In this document: positions 1 to 8,178 of the stretch, one piece after another
How the letters are laid out: each line of letters starts with the position of its first letter
Numbering within the stretch: position 1 is the stretch's first letter
Assembly: GCA_023489485.1 (NCBI GenBank)
Contig: JAMDCU010000007.1
Span: forward strand, 1-32,782
Length of the DNA: 32,782 nt
Origin: Chloroflexota bacterium
GTDB taxonomy: Bacteria > Chloroflexota > Anaerolineae > UBA4142
Reading direction: 5' to 3'
The notes under the pieces: generated by a model
Seen by the model: the letters and a program-made list of their open reading frames with translations, nothing else
What the model was told of the DNA's origin: nothing
Database searches by the model: none
Position numbers and translations under genes: made by a program

Positions 1-2
1 TT

Positions 3-188
3 GAGCGCAAGTTCGGCGAAGGCAAGTTGTGGCATCGGCTGGGTCGCTGTCGTTACCTGGGACTGGTGCGGTATGGGATGCAAGCCCACCTGACGGCCCT
101 CGCCTTGAATCTCAAGCGCATCGTCTTATTACTGACGGGCGTCCCCTTTCGCCCACGGGCGCGTAAGCCCGTGCCCGCCGGCGCATAG
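3..188 (+). CDS. IS1182-like transposase, C-terminal end (cut by window edge)
   Basis: The reading frame is open from the window start to a TAG at 186-188 and gives the last 61 residues of a DDE transposase. The segment E-R-K-F-G-E-G-K-x-W-H-x-L-G-R-C-R-Y-x-G-L followed by Q-A-x-L-T-A-x-x-L-N-L-K-R resembles the C-terminal block of IS1182-type transposases, where the last catalytic Glu lies in the ERxFGE motif. That assignment is from family memory. Two perfect hairpins (154-173 and 177-193) cover the end of the gene. The start of what looks like the same family of transposase lies at the other edge of the window in the same orientation. Confidence 0.7.
   Translation, partial: ERKFGEGKLWHRLGRCRYLGLVRYGMQAHLTALALNLKRIVLLLTGVPFRPRARKPVPAGA
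154..173 (+). repeat. Hairpin at transposase 3' end
   Basis: The 7-base arms CACGGGC and GCCCGTG are separated by 6 bases. A second hairpin (GCCGGC, 5-base loop, GCCGGC) follows at 177-193 and contains the transposase stop codon. No T-run follows either, so they are probably not classical terminators. They could limit read-through or translation at the IS end. Confidence 0.5.
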
Positions 189-342
189 CCGGCTCTCTTG
201 GCGCGCACGCAAGGGGGGGCCAGAGTGCCGAACTGACTGAAACCAGGGGACGCGACACTACGGCAGGCTGATCTCTGGGCGGGTAGCGACGTCCCAAACC
301 GCCTTTCGGATCACTCCGGCTTCAAGTCCCCAAAAGCCGCCA

Positions 343-357
343 TTAATCCACACTCTC
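343..357. repeat. Terminal inverted repeat of left IS copy (15 bp)
   Basis: The sequence TTAATCCACACTCTC is the exact reverse complement of 32657-32671. It marks the right end of the left IS copy. Bases beyond it (358-475) belong to the DNA between IS and the acetyltransferase gene and hold nothing recognisable. Confidence 0.65.
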
Positions 358-475
358 TCAAAAACAATCGTCAAGATGACTTTGCTAACGCCCTAATAGA
401 GTCACTAAACGCAATTTCGCCCGGACCCTGAACCAGTCATCCAGCCAGCGTCTTTGGATATTGCCAATCTCTTGA

Positions 476-1327
476 CTAGCCAAGGCCAAAGCTCGTCTGC
501 CCGTACATCGTCTCCCGCCTGCTCACGATTCCGGTCCCGCCCCGTCTCATATGGCGGTGCGAGGCATCCACGAGACGAAATCCAAAGCGCTCAAGCAGTT
601 TGGGCGCTACGGTGTTCATCTGCGGAACAGTCACTCGCCAAGGAGCCTGGGAAGGGAGCTCAAGGGCAGCCTGGAGGAGCGCGTGGGCATCCTCGGGTCG
701 TCGAGCGACCCAGGGTCCCAACCCTCGCGTTTGTGCAAACAGATAACCCGACCACACTCCCCGCTCATCCTCCGCCACCCAAGCGCGTCCTGGAAAATCA
801 GACAGCAGCTGGCGAAAGATACGGGCCCGACTTGCTCCGAAGAAGGGAGCGTCCCATTCACCAAGCAGATCCGCCTCCTCCCTTCCCAGCAGGCGAACAT
901 GAGTGCACTCGGCCCTCGCGTCACTCTTTCTGACCTGCTCGAAAATACAGGCCCGGTCCGCTTCGACAAAGCCGAAACGGCGGTACAACGGGGCTCCCGC
1001 CTCTGAGGCATCCAGGAGGATTGCTGGAGTGCCACGAGCGTCCAAAGACTCCAGCATCCCTTTGAGTAGGGCAGAACCAATCCCCTGTCGTTGCAGCTCC
1101 GGGCGGACGGTCATGTCGCCCACATAAGCGAACGGGCCATAGTCGGTCGCCACCACAGTCCCCACAGGCGTTCCTTGAGCCAGGGCCAGGAGCCATACTT
1201 CCGGCCGGAGCGCGAAAAGGAACTGGAGCTCGGGCATCCGACTCTCGTTGGAGCGAAATGCCGTCGTGACAATTTCACTGGCGCTCGCGAGGTCATGCTC
1301 GGTCAAGCTTCGCAGCACAATATTCAT
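476..1327 (-). CDS. GNAT-family N-acetyltransferase
   Basis: This 283-residue protein has an N-terminal GNAT domain (about residues 3-130). The acetyl-CoA binding motif Q-R-Q-G-I-G-S-A-L lies at about 79-87, and Y-R-R-F-G-F at about 115-120 is the usual C-terminal GNAT strand. A second, weaker GNAT-like half follows and carries another L-L-E-R-F-G-F near residue 250, as in two-domain acetyltransferases. The acceptor substrate cannot be predicted. The start at 1327 is preceded by AGGGAAAA on the minus strand. The gene points the same way as the catabolic cluster but is separated from it by about 800 bases, so it is probably an independent unit that happens to lie inside the IS-bounded segment. 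Confidence 0.85.
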   Translation of the reverse strand: MNIVLRSLTEHDLASASEIVTTAFRSNESRMPELQFLFALRPEVWLLALAQGTPVGTVVATDYGPFAYVGDMTVRPELQRQGIGSALLKGMLESLDARGTPAILLDASEAGAPLYRRFGFVEADRACIFEQVRKSDARAECTHVRLLGREEADLLGEWDAPFFGASRARIFRQLLSDFPGRAWVAEDERGVWSGYLFAQTRGLGPWVARRPEDAHALLQAALELPSQAPWRVTVPQMNTVAPKLLERFGFRLVDASHRHMRRGGTGIVSRRETMYGQTSFGLG

Positions 1328-2136
1328 CAGCTTTTCCCTGGGCGCCCAGATCTCCTACCAAGCGCTATATCCCTGACCTTGTGCTCCATCCTCGACCTCT
1401 CGCTTCACAGCATGGCACTTTATGTGCTAGGAGCATGCCCCAAGTTGTCGATCTGCCGTAGTGAACTGGCCTCCGCGCGCGAAAACGGCGAATGATTCAT
1501 GACAGCCGCAGTCTTCCTGCCCGGGTAACGATCCAGCGGAACCATCTATGCGCGGTTATGTGGAGCGTCTCACCTCCCAGGCTCTCGTCCGAATTCTACT
1601 GCAACCTGTACACGAAAGCGTTGTAATCACACTAATACCGCACGTCGGTAGGTCGGAAATGATTTGCGAGCTTCTGATTACTAGCTCGTTCCCGCAGCCC
1701 AAGCAGGGCTCATCCGCCCGGTCCCGAATGAACGAGTGCCAGAATTCCTGCAACAACTGGTATACCTTTCGCCCGAGAACTTTGGATCGAACCACTGTAC
1801 TAGATACCTCTTTCAGCGTGCGGCACCCAGCGAGTCCTGTCAGGACGGCCAGCTTGGCCAGGTCTCAATTATGGAGCAGTAGGCGAACGCGTGTGCATCG
1901 ATCAAGCCTTGCGTGTGCGGGTCAGATAGCCCGTCTCCGGCGACCAAGGTCCAACCGTCCCTCTGTCTGGGTATATCGACTCCGGGTGGCTGAGGTTCAG
2001 ATGCCCCCTTGGATTTCAGTGGTTCAGCCTGCTGAGATCACATGCTGTGCGATGCAGGGCCGAATTGGCCAGTCGTGCTTACGAGATTATTAAGCTAGCC
2101 AATCGCATTGAGGTCAGTCTTTTGTGAAGCCCGATT
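1328..2136. other. 809-base stretch without a recognisable gene
   Basis: Open frames of 79 residues (minus, 1556-1795) and 181 residues (plus, 1548-2093) exist here, but neither translation resembles a known family or shows a convincing ribosome binding site. The plus-strand frame is rich in Arg and Ser, typical of a chance frame. No tRNA cloverleaf, strong terminator or long repeat was found. The stretch may be remnant DNA between the end of the catabolic cluster and the acetyltransferase. Confidence 0.5.
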
Positions 2137-2871
2137 TCATTCCTTGTGAGCACGCGACGCCCGAGCGCGGAGTCTTTCGCGTCGGTCCTTCGCTTCCGCT
2201 CGGCATTCCCGGAGTGCTTTCAGATCGCCTGGGCGTTTGTCCAGTATCTCAATGACCATCGCTTCTGTTGACACGAACTCATCGGCGATATCGATAATCT
2301 CGGCAGCGATCTCTTTTGGGATTGTGGTAACTCCGTTGCAGTCGCCATGCAGAAGATCATCGGGGAAGACGGTGATTCCGCCCACATGTACTGGAACATG
2401 GATCTGGGGAAAGCCCATGTAACCATGGGAACAAATCGCACCATTCGTGAACACAGGAAACCTAATGCGGCGCACCTGGTCGAGGTCGCGCCCCGTGCCG
2501 CTCGTCACCAGGCCGACCGCTCCGAAGGCTTGGTAAGTCCTGCACATAATCTCCCCAAAGATAGCTGCGCCGCTGGGTGAGTCCAAGTCCTGAAAGACAA
2601 CAACCACTGGCCCCGACAGTTCCGAAAAGCGTTCCACTTGTTTGTCAATGCTCGAGTAGCCATCGTTACCCCGCGGCTGCGCGGAGGCGCGAAAGGTCGC
2701 GGTCGCTGCAAACCCTACCATCGGAGGCATTTCCGGAAACGCGGCGACGATGCGTGCATCCATATAGCCAGTGTTGCGCGGACGTATATCGAACAGCTCT
2801 ATGACGTTGCATATGGTCGGCGTATCATATTTCCGCAGGCAGTCCAACGTGTGTTTCCAGTGGCTTTCCAT
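2137..2871 (-). CDS. RraA-like family protein (probable 4-hydroxy-4-methyl-2-oxoglutarate/oxaloacetate-type aldolase)
   Basis: This 244-residue protein has the RraA/HMG-aldolase fold signatures: G-E at about 106-107, a long A-F-G-A-V-G-L-V-T-S-G-T-G-R-D-L segment at about 115-130 that supplies the substrate-binding Arg-Asp, and G-D-C-N-G-V at about 176-181, which matches the family's GDxDGV. Related enzymes are divalent-metal class II aldolases that split or decarboxylate 2-oxo-dicarboxylates to give pyruvate. Other members (RraA proper) bind RNase E. A charged C-terminal tail after residue 215 is longer than in the minimal family. The start has an AGAGGAGA site about 10 bases upstream. It is the last gene of the catabolic cluster. 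Its context favours a catabolic lyase over an RNase regulator. Confidence 0.82.
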   Translation of the reverse strand: MESHWKHTLDCLRKYDTPTICNVIELFDIRPRNTGYMDARIVAAFPEMPPMVGFAATATFRASAQPRGNDGYSSIDKQVERFSELSGPVVVVFQDLDSPSGAAIFGEIMCRTYQAFGAVGLVTSGTGRDLDQVRRIRFPVFTNGAICSHGYMGFPQIHVPVHVGGITVFPDDLLHGDCNGVTTIPKEIAAEIIDIADEFVSTEAMVIEILDKRPGDLKALRECRAEAKDRRERLRARASRAHKE

Positions 2872-3075
2872 TTCAACTGTTTTCTCCTCTTCCAGATGTT
2901 CTAGAACCTCCTAGTGGATTCTGCAAACAGGTATCGCCCTGGGACGTTCCACCTGAAAGCGAGAATATCCTTTCTTGGTCTTGTTGAAATCCTAAGGGGG
3001 ACCGCACGATTCAGAGGGATCGCTGAAAACGAGTTGACTCAGCGTCAATTGATGAGACTCTTCGGGCTCATGTAG

Positions 3076-4170
3076 TCACGAGATTTCCAGAATCGCCGGG
3101 CGTGCGTGTATTTGGCCGTTCCCAAGAGATATGGACTGCATCGGCCAACCGCGAATCGACGTGACCTCCTCCGTCCCGTGTTCACCAATCAGGACAGTGT
3201 CTTCGGACTTGGTACCCGCGATAGAAGGATTCCATGCGTACGCCTGTCCCAGTGCGATAACCTCAGTGGAGTCCGGGGTGGCGAGAAATTCGCGGGGTTC
3301 GTAGCCAGCCGGGCCCCCTTGGTGGTGATGCCGCCATTCGTTGGGGTACCCTGTCTCGGCGTACGCCGTCTTCGCCATTGCGAAGATTGCGCCGAGCGTC
3401 CGTCCAGGGCAGGATCCAGCAATGAGGGTTGCATCCACGCGTGCAGTCGCTTCGGCTTTGCGGCGCAGATCGTCGGGCAAATGACCAAAATAGACCAGCC
3501 GCGTGATCGAGCACACCAGCCCCCACTTGCGCCCGCACAGAACGAGCATCGCATAACGCTCGAGTCTCTTGTTGGTAGGCAGGGGATGACGAAAGCGCAA
3601 CACCCGCTCGTCAGTTGCGACGAGGTTCACCGTCGGTTGCGCGCCGCGCAGCTGCGTCTCGCGCGCGACAAGCGCGGAAATCTCGTATTCCGTCATAGCG
3701 GGGCGTACGGCATGCGTCGCAGCGCTCATGGCCTCTGCACAGAGGCGGCCCAACTCACGGAATCGGTCCCCTTCTTCTGGAGTTAGGGCCGCTCGCAGAT
3801 GGGATACTTCCCGAGATAGGTCGGTGGCGCCAGGATACAATCCATCTGCGCCGAGCTTCAGCCCGCGCGTTAACTCGGCGATGGTCGCCTCGCTCTCGTG
3901 CCACGGTCCGGCACGAAATTGCCAACCCTGCGCGTCCAGTCGCTCTTCTTGCTCCAAGCGTGGCGCCTCGATATTATTCGTGATGAGATAGTGTCCATTG
4001 GGCCCAATGAGCAGCGATGACGCCCCATCTGTGCTCGCGGCATTAACGTAGGATGCCGCCCCACACGTTGCCCATGCGAAGCTACTCACCCGCTGCAACA
4101 GTAGCACGTCGAGGTTGTGTTCAGCGAGCAGGGAACTCACGCGGGCTTGCTTCTCATCGAACTCGTTCAT
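3076..4170 (-). CDS. Creatinase/M24-fold protein with degenerate metal site
   Basis: This 364-residue protein has an N-terminal creatinase-type domain (about 1-130) and a pita-bread M24 domain (about 135-350). The start at 4170 is chosen because AGGAGG lies 6 bases upstream. A longer frame to 4251 adds 27 residues with no site. The two Asp metal ligands of M24 peptidases (VxDxG and SDxTR) are replaced by V-L-C-G (about 210-213) and C-S-I-T-R (about 220-224). A His cluster at 281-283 and K-S-E-D-T with Glu323 remain. It is therefore unlikely to be a normal Xaa-Pro aminopeptidase. Creatinase, a metal-independent C-N hydrolase of the same fold, is a better analogy, but activity is not predictable. 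Confidence 0.75.
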   Translation of the reverse strand: MNEFDEKQARVSSLLAEHNLDVLLLQRVSSFAWATCGAASYVNAASTDGASSLLIGPNGHYLITNNIEAPRLEQEERLDAQGWQFRAGPWHESEATIAELTRGLKLGADGLYPGATDLSREVSHLRAALTPEEGDRFRELGRLCAEAMSAATHAVRPAMTEYEISALVARETQLRGAQPTVNLVATDERVLRFRHPLPTNKRLERYAMLVLCGRKWGLVCSITRLVYFGHLPDDLRRKAEATARVDATLIAGSCPGRTLGAIFAMAKTAYAETGYPNEWRHHHQGGPAGYEPREFLATPDSTEVIALGQAYAWNPSIAGTKSEDTVLIGEHGTEEVTSIRGWPMQSISLGNGQIHARPAILEIS

Positions 4171-4417
4171 TCGAATCCTCCTGCTGGAACGAGCCACTCT
4201 CCGAATCAGCAATGACGATGAGAGTTCCTTGGACAGCCAATAGATGTGCACCCGGGAGCCGAGTTACGATCATTTCAAGACGTCGAATCGAGTTCCTCGA
4301 CCCTATGCCTCGTCCCAGAGACGATTCAAGTCCGTTGCCGCCAGCTGAGCGCCAGGAAAACGCGGGGCTGCTTTCCATGCCCCTGCGTCCTGCGCAGCCA
4401 GCTTGAATAATGATCAT
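4154..4417 (-). CDS. Small ORF of unknown function, possibly translationally coupled
   Basis: This 87-residue frame fills the gap between the inositol-monophosphatase gene and the M24 gene. Its ATG overlaps the upstream TGA as ATGA (4414-4417), the usual form of translational coupling, and its end overlaps the next start by 17 bases. I recognise no domain, and it is rich in Gly, Ser and Arg. It may be a real small gene, a decayed gene or a chance frame. Confidence 0.25.
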   Translation of the reverse strand: MIIIQAGCAGRRGMESSPAFSWRSAGGNGLESSLGRGIGSRNSIRRLEMIVTRLPGAHLLAVQGTLIVIADSESGSFQQEDSNERVR

Positions 4418-5190
4418 CGCTTGATGTGACCGATATCAATCAGGCCGTCGAGCATCTGCCGATGCAAAGCAGCATTGGCAGCGATGATCTCTCCCTTGTA
4501 CACCGCATCCGGATTGCCAGCATAGTCAGTGACCACGCCTCCCGCTTCACGTACCAGAACGATTCCCGCGGCAACATCGTAGGGCGAAAGACCGCGCTCC
4601 CAATGTGCATCGCGCCTCCCGCTTGCTATGGTCGCTAAATCAAGTGCCGTCGAACCAGTGGAGCGAAGACTCATTGCCCGCTTCACGAAATATCTCACTT
4701 CGACCGAATTATCGTCGGCGCTTGTCTTGGCTTCGTACGGGAAACCCGTGCTGATCACGGCGCAATCTAGCGAATTGCGTTGGCTAACCCTGAGCGGCTT
4801 TTCATTCAAGGTCGCTCCTTCGCCGTGAAAGGCCGCGAAGAGCTCGTCGCGCAACGGATCGTAAATCACACCCAATTGCAACTGGCCGTCACTTTCAAGC
4901 CCGATCGACACACAGAAACATGGATACCCTTCAGAATAGTTGACCGTGCCATCCAGCGGGTCCACAATCCAGCGCTCCCGAGCGTTGCCGTAGACGGAGC
5001 CACTTTCTTCAGTGAGAAAGCCGTAGCGCGGCGTTGCACAATGTAGAATACTGATGATGCGAGTCTCGGCAGCGCGGTCCGCCTCCGTCACGATGTCATT
5101 GGGTCCTTTGTTGTGGACCTCATGAGCCTGCCCAAAGCCAGCGCGAAGAATTTCGCCTCCGGCGCGCGCCGCTGCAATCGCTGCGTCCAT
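4414..5190 (-). CDS. Inositol-monophosphatase family phosphatase
   Basis: This 258-residue protein has the full Mg2+-dependent Li+-sensitive phosphatase motif set: E-E-S at 61-63, W-I-V-D-P-L-D-G-T-V-N at 74-84 with metal ligands Asp77 and Asp80, and Y-D-V-A-A-G at 204-209, where Asp205 corresponds to the WDxAAG aspartate (Trp replaced by Tyr). The family hydrolyses inositol phosphates, fructose-1,6-bisphosphate, histidinol phosphate or 3'-phosphoadenosine phosphates. In this neighbourhood a sugar or sugar-acid phosphate is the likely substrate (inference). GAGGAGAAG lies about 12 bases before the ATG. A 219-base gap without an assigned gene separates it from the upstream ATPase gene. That gap holds a 97-residue frame beginning GTGA at the ATPase stop (5413), which I could not support. 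Confidence 0.88.
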   Translation of the reverse strand: MDAAIAAARAGGEILRAGFGQAHEVHNKGPNDIVTEADRAAETRIISILHCATPRYGFLTEESGSVYGNARERWIVDPLDGTVNYSEGYPCFCVSIGLESDGQLQLGVIYDPLRDELFAAFHGEGATLNEKPLRVSQRNSLDCAVISTGFPYEAKTSADDNSVEVRYFVKRAMSLRSTGSTALDLATIASGRRDAHWERGLSPYDVAAGIVLVREAGGVVTDYAGNPDAVYKGEIIAANAALHRQMLDGLIDIGHIKR

Positions 5191-5409
5191 TTCGCTGTGC
5201 TTTTCTTCTCCTCGATAAGTGCTCGGCAGATTTGCACTCAGAGTCTCGATAGAATCCCAAAGGCATCTCTGGTCGGGTCATACGAAAGAGGCAATCAGCA
5301 TTCTCTGCAAAAGGGAGTAGGTTCGGTCCGAATGACCGGGGCACACCCGAACCCTCAAGATTCATTTGCTCGGCAACAATGAGAGAGCCCCCCATCCAAG
5401 CGGATAGCT

Positions 5410-6510
5410 TCACAGAATCGAAAGTTCGCTCTCTTTATCGAAAACATGCAGACGGTCCAGGTTCAAGAGAACTTCGATTTCTTTGCCCGGGCGAGCCTGG
5501 CTGCGGGGGTCCACGCGCGCCTCATACGTCTTATTGCCACTCAAGAGGTGGAGATAGATCTCGCTGCCCATCGGCTCGATAACGTCAACACCGACCTGCA
5601 CCGGTGCGCCCCTCAGTCCCGCCGGCGCATAGTCGCGGTCGTGGATGTCCTCTGGTCGCACACCCAGAATCACGCTCTTACCCGCATACGATTGGAGCTT
5701 TTCCTTCCTGTCGCCTGGCACCGGTAAGCGGAAAGAACCTGTGTCCATGTAGAGCTCATCTTGGGTGCCGTTGACGTTGGCATCGAAGAAGTTCATGGCC
5801 GGCGAGCCGATGAATCCGGCCACAAAGGTGTTAACGGGGCAGTCGTACAACTTTTGCGGTGTATCAAGCTGTTGCAGGATCCCATCGCGCATGACGGCGA
5901 TCCGGCTCCCCATGGTCATTGCTTCCATCTGATCATGGGTGACGTAGATGAAGGTAGTCTCCAGCCGCTGATGCAGCTTGGCAATTTCCGCTCGGGTCTG
6001 CACCCGAAGCTTGGCATCCAGGTTCGAGAGCGGCTCGTCCATGAGGAACACTTTTGGCTCACGAACGATGGCTCGTCCGAGTGCCACGCGCTGTCGCTGG
6101 CCGCCTGAGAGCTGCTTGGGCTTGCGCTGCAGCAGCTCTTTGATTCCAAGAATATCGGCAGCCTGTTTGACACGACGATCGATATCGGACTTGCGAGTCT
6201 TGCGCAGGCGGAGGCCAAAGGCCATGTTGTCGTACACAGACATGTGCGGATAGAGCGCATAGGACTGGAAAACCATTGCGATGTCGCGGTCTTTTGGCGC
6301 GACATCGTTCACGACTCTGTCCCCGATGTAGATATTCCCCGCGCTAATCTCTTCAAGGCCGGCGAGCAAACGCAGAGCCGTCGTCTTGCCGCAGCCGGAG
6401 GGGCCGACGAGGACGAGGAATTCTCTGTCCTTCACTTCCAGATTCAGGTCGTTGACGGCTTTGACCTCTCCAAACTGCTTGGTGACATGGTCATAGGTTA
6501 CGCTTGCCAT
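5410..6510 (-). CDS. Carbohydrate ABC transporter ATP-binding protein (MalK/UgpC/MsmX type)
   Basis: This 366-residue ATPase is of the CUT1 sugar-importer class. Walker A is G-P-S-G-C-G-K-T (36-43), the signature is L-S-G-G-Q (134-138), Walker B is V-F-L-M-D-E-P (154-160), and the switch His lies in Y-V-T-H-D-Q. A C-terminal TOBE/OB region follows (about 235-366) and includes I-L-G-V-R-P-E-D-I. The start at 6510 has AGGAGGAG just upstream. An in-frame extension to 6552 adds 14 residues without a site. It would energise the permeases at 25804-27592, about 20 kb upstream in the same cluster. ATPases of this type are often shared, so exclusive use is not certain. Confidence 0.95.
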   Translation of the reverse strand: MASVTYDHVTKQFGEVKAVNDLNLEVKDREFLVLVGPSGCGKTTALRLLAGLEEISAGNIYIGDRVVNDVAPKDRDIAMVFQSYALYPHMSVYDNMAFGLRLRKTRKSDIDRRVKQAADILGIKELLQRKPKQLSGGQRQRVALGRAIVREPKVFLMDEPLSNLDAKLRVQTRAEIAKLHQRLETTFIYVTHDQMEAMTMGSRIAVMRDGILQQLDTPQKLYDCPVNTFVAGFIGSPAMNFFDANVNGTQDELYMDTGSFRLPVPGDRKEKLQSYAGKSVILGVRPEDIHDRDYAPAGLRGAPVQVGVDVIEPMGSEIYLHLLSGNKTYEARVDPRSQARPGKEIEVLLNLDRLHVFDKESELSIL

Positions 6511-6576
6511 GATCTCCTCCTGGTACTTGCGTAGCTGATCTGGCTGAAGCACGGGTAGTAATACTATGCACTGGAC

Positions 6577-8106
6577 TCAGAGCGAGCTGTCAGAGGTATC
6601 GCTTTGGAATCGGCTGATCTCGGCGAAGCTGTCCCCGAGTTCATTGTAGAGGTCGCTGTAGATTTTGAATGCCCGGGAGTAGATGGCATGCTCTGCTGCC
6701 CTCGATTGGACAACCGGGCAAGCCGGCAAAAGGCGTTCCATATCCCGAAGGCTTTTTGTATCGCCTACGACATGCCATCCAAACAAAGCTGCACCCAGCG
6801 CTGAGGTATTCACGGTGGATGGTATCGCGATTGGCCGACCCAAGACATCTGACACGATTTGCACCCATAATGGCGACCGCAGGAATCCGCCCGATGCGCG
6901 GATTTCCTTGGCGGGTCCCGCGATTTCCTCTAGCGCTTCAAGGACGGAACGGAGCCGGTATGCCACTGATTCCAGTATGGCCCGAGCGACGTGACGCTGA
7001 TGGTGGTGGAGTGACAGACCAAAGAGCACCCCACGCGCCTGAGGATTCCAGCCCGGGCTTCGCTCCCCCGTGAGAAACGGGAGAAATACCAATCCCGATG
7101 CACCCGGATTTGCAAGACCTGCCTCGGCAATCAATGTCTCGTAGGTGTTTTCCTTCCCCGACCCAAGGAAGTTGTCGGCGAACCATCGAAGCACAAGCCC
7201 GGCGTTGTTGATCGCACCGCCGACAATAAAGTTCGATCTGTCCAGCACATAGCACCATGTGCGCTCTAGGCTGTCCAGCAGAGGCCGGTGGCTAAAAGTT
7301 CGCACAGCTCCACTGGATCCGATCATCGCCACGAAGACGTTGGCCGCGAGTGCCCCAGCGCCTATGTTTGAGCACGCTGAGTCGCTTGGCCCGAGGATGA
7401 GGCGGGTCTCTGCGGGTATTCCCAGTCGGCGTGCCATTTCGACGTCCAGTCCAGGATGCTCCGTCTTTGCTGCCACGATCGACGATAGTCTCTCGCACCC
7501 AATCTCGGCGCGCGCGAGCGCATCATCGTCCCAATCGAACGTTTGAAGGTTAAACAGACCTGAACCTGAAGCTACCGATTCATCCGCCAGCCATTCCCTA
7601 GTCAGCAAATAGACAAGGTATTCCTTAATCGACACAAATCGAGCCGCTCGCTTGAAAATCTCGGGGTCCGATTCGCGCAGCCAAATGATCTTCGCCAATG
7701 GAAACATCGGATGGGCGGGGCACCCGGTACGTAGATAAAGCGCGTGGCTATCTGCGAGCCGTTTGAGGGCGAGCGCTTGGTTAGTACTTCGGCTGTCCGC
7801 CCAGATAAGCGCCGCGGTAAGCGGTTCCCCGTGCTCATCCACCGCAAGGACGCTGTGCAATGCGCCGTCGAGACAGAGCGCACGCGGCGGTTCATCCAAA
7901 TCCTTCAAACACTCACGCACCGACGCGATGGCACCGTCGACGACCGCATGGAGATCCTGCTCCGCCCACGTCGGGCGCGACGACATGATGGCGTAAGTGC
8001 TGCTCCCTTCCGAGAGGACGCTTCCCTTACCATCAACCGCGACTGCTTTGCAGCCGCCAGTTCCAACATCCAGTCCAATGACATAGTCGCGCATTGTCGT
8101 GAGCAT
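6577..8106 (-). CDS. FGGY-family carbohydrate kinase (gluconokinase-like)
   Basis: This 509-residue protein has two actin-like halves: G-L-D-V-G-T-G-G at 11-18 (phosphate loop 1), I-W-A-D-S-R at 101-106, G-P-S-D-S-A in the second half with the catalytic Asp, and G-E-R-S-P-G-W-N-P followed by a G-G-F-L-R-S-P-L-W motif. The last two blocks are typical of the gluconokinase branch of FGGY kinases. They phosphorylate the terminal hydroxyl of a polyol, ketose or aldonate. The start at 8106 is supported by GAAGGA 9 bases upstream. ATG 8094 lacks a site. It differs clearly from the second FGGY kinase at 16679-18229, so the cluster probably phosphorylates two different intermediates. Confidence 0.9.
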   Translation of the reverse strand: MLTTMRDYVIGLDVGTGGCKAVAVDGKGSVLSEGSSTYAIMSSRPTWAEQDLHAVVDGAIASVRECLKDLDEPPRALCLDGALHSVLAVDEHGEPLTAALIWADSRSTNQALALKRLADSHALYLRTGCPAHPMFPLAKIIWLRESDPEIFKRAARFVSIKEYLVYLLTREWLADESVASGSGLFNLQTFDWDDDALARAEIGCERLSSIVAAKTEHPGLDVEMARRLGIPAETRLILGPSDSACSNIGAGALAANVFVAMIGSSGAVRTFSHRPLLDSLERTWCYVLDRSNFIVGGAINNAGLVLRWFADNFLGSGKENTYETLIAEAGLANPGASGLVFLPFLTGERSPGWNPQARGVLFGLSLHHHQRHVARAILESVAYRLRSVLEALEEIAGPAKEIRASGGFLRSPLWVQIVSDVLGRPIAIPSTVNTSALGAALFGWHVVGDTKSLRDMERLLPACPVVQSRAAEHAIYSRAFKIYSDLYNELGDSFAEISRFQSDTSDSSL

Positions 8107-8178
8107 CACGTAGGTCCTTCGCCTTGTTGACCCATTGCGCCGAATTATCAATTCTGGTAGATCGGCTTGAAGAGTGGG

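Larger units (their letters stand above)
1..357 (+). mobile_element. 3' part of an insertion sequence, left edge
   Basis: The element consists of the transposase 3' end (to 188), about 150 bases of non-coding DNA, and a terminal repeat at 343-357. Those 15 bases are the exact reverse complement of 32657-32671, which lies in front of the transposase start at the right edge. This is the expected arrangement for the right and left ends of one IS type. The outer boundary is uncertain by a few bases because the element itself is not fully inside the window. Confidence 0.65.

Noticed and set aside
1780-1800. GGTTCGATCC motif resembling a tRNA T-loop
   Set aside because: The flanking bases do not pair into a T-stem, and no acceptor or anticodon arm could be found.
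1548-2093. 181-residue plus-strand frame
   Set aside because: It is Arg/Ser-rich, has no recognisable motif and no convincing ribosome site. It lies in a stretch where the opposite strand also shows only short random frames.
5120-5413. 97-residue minus-strand frame starting GTGA at the ATPase stop
   Set aside because: It overlaps the phosphatase start by about 70 bases, has a poor composition (Arg-rich end) and matches nothing I know. The coupling-like start alone is not enough.
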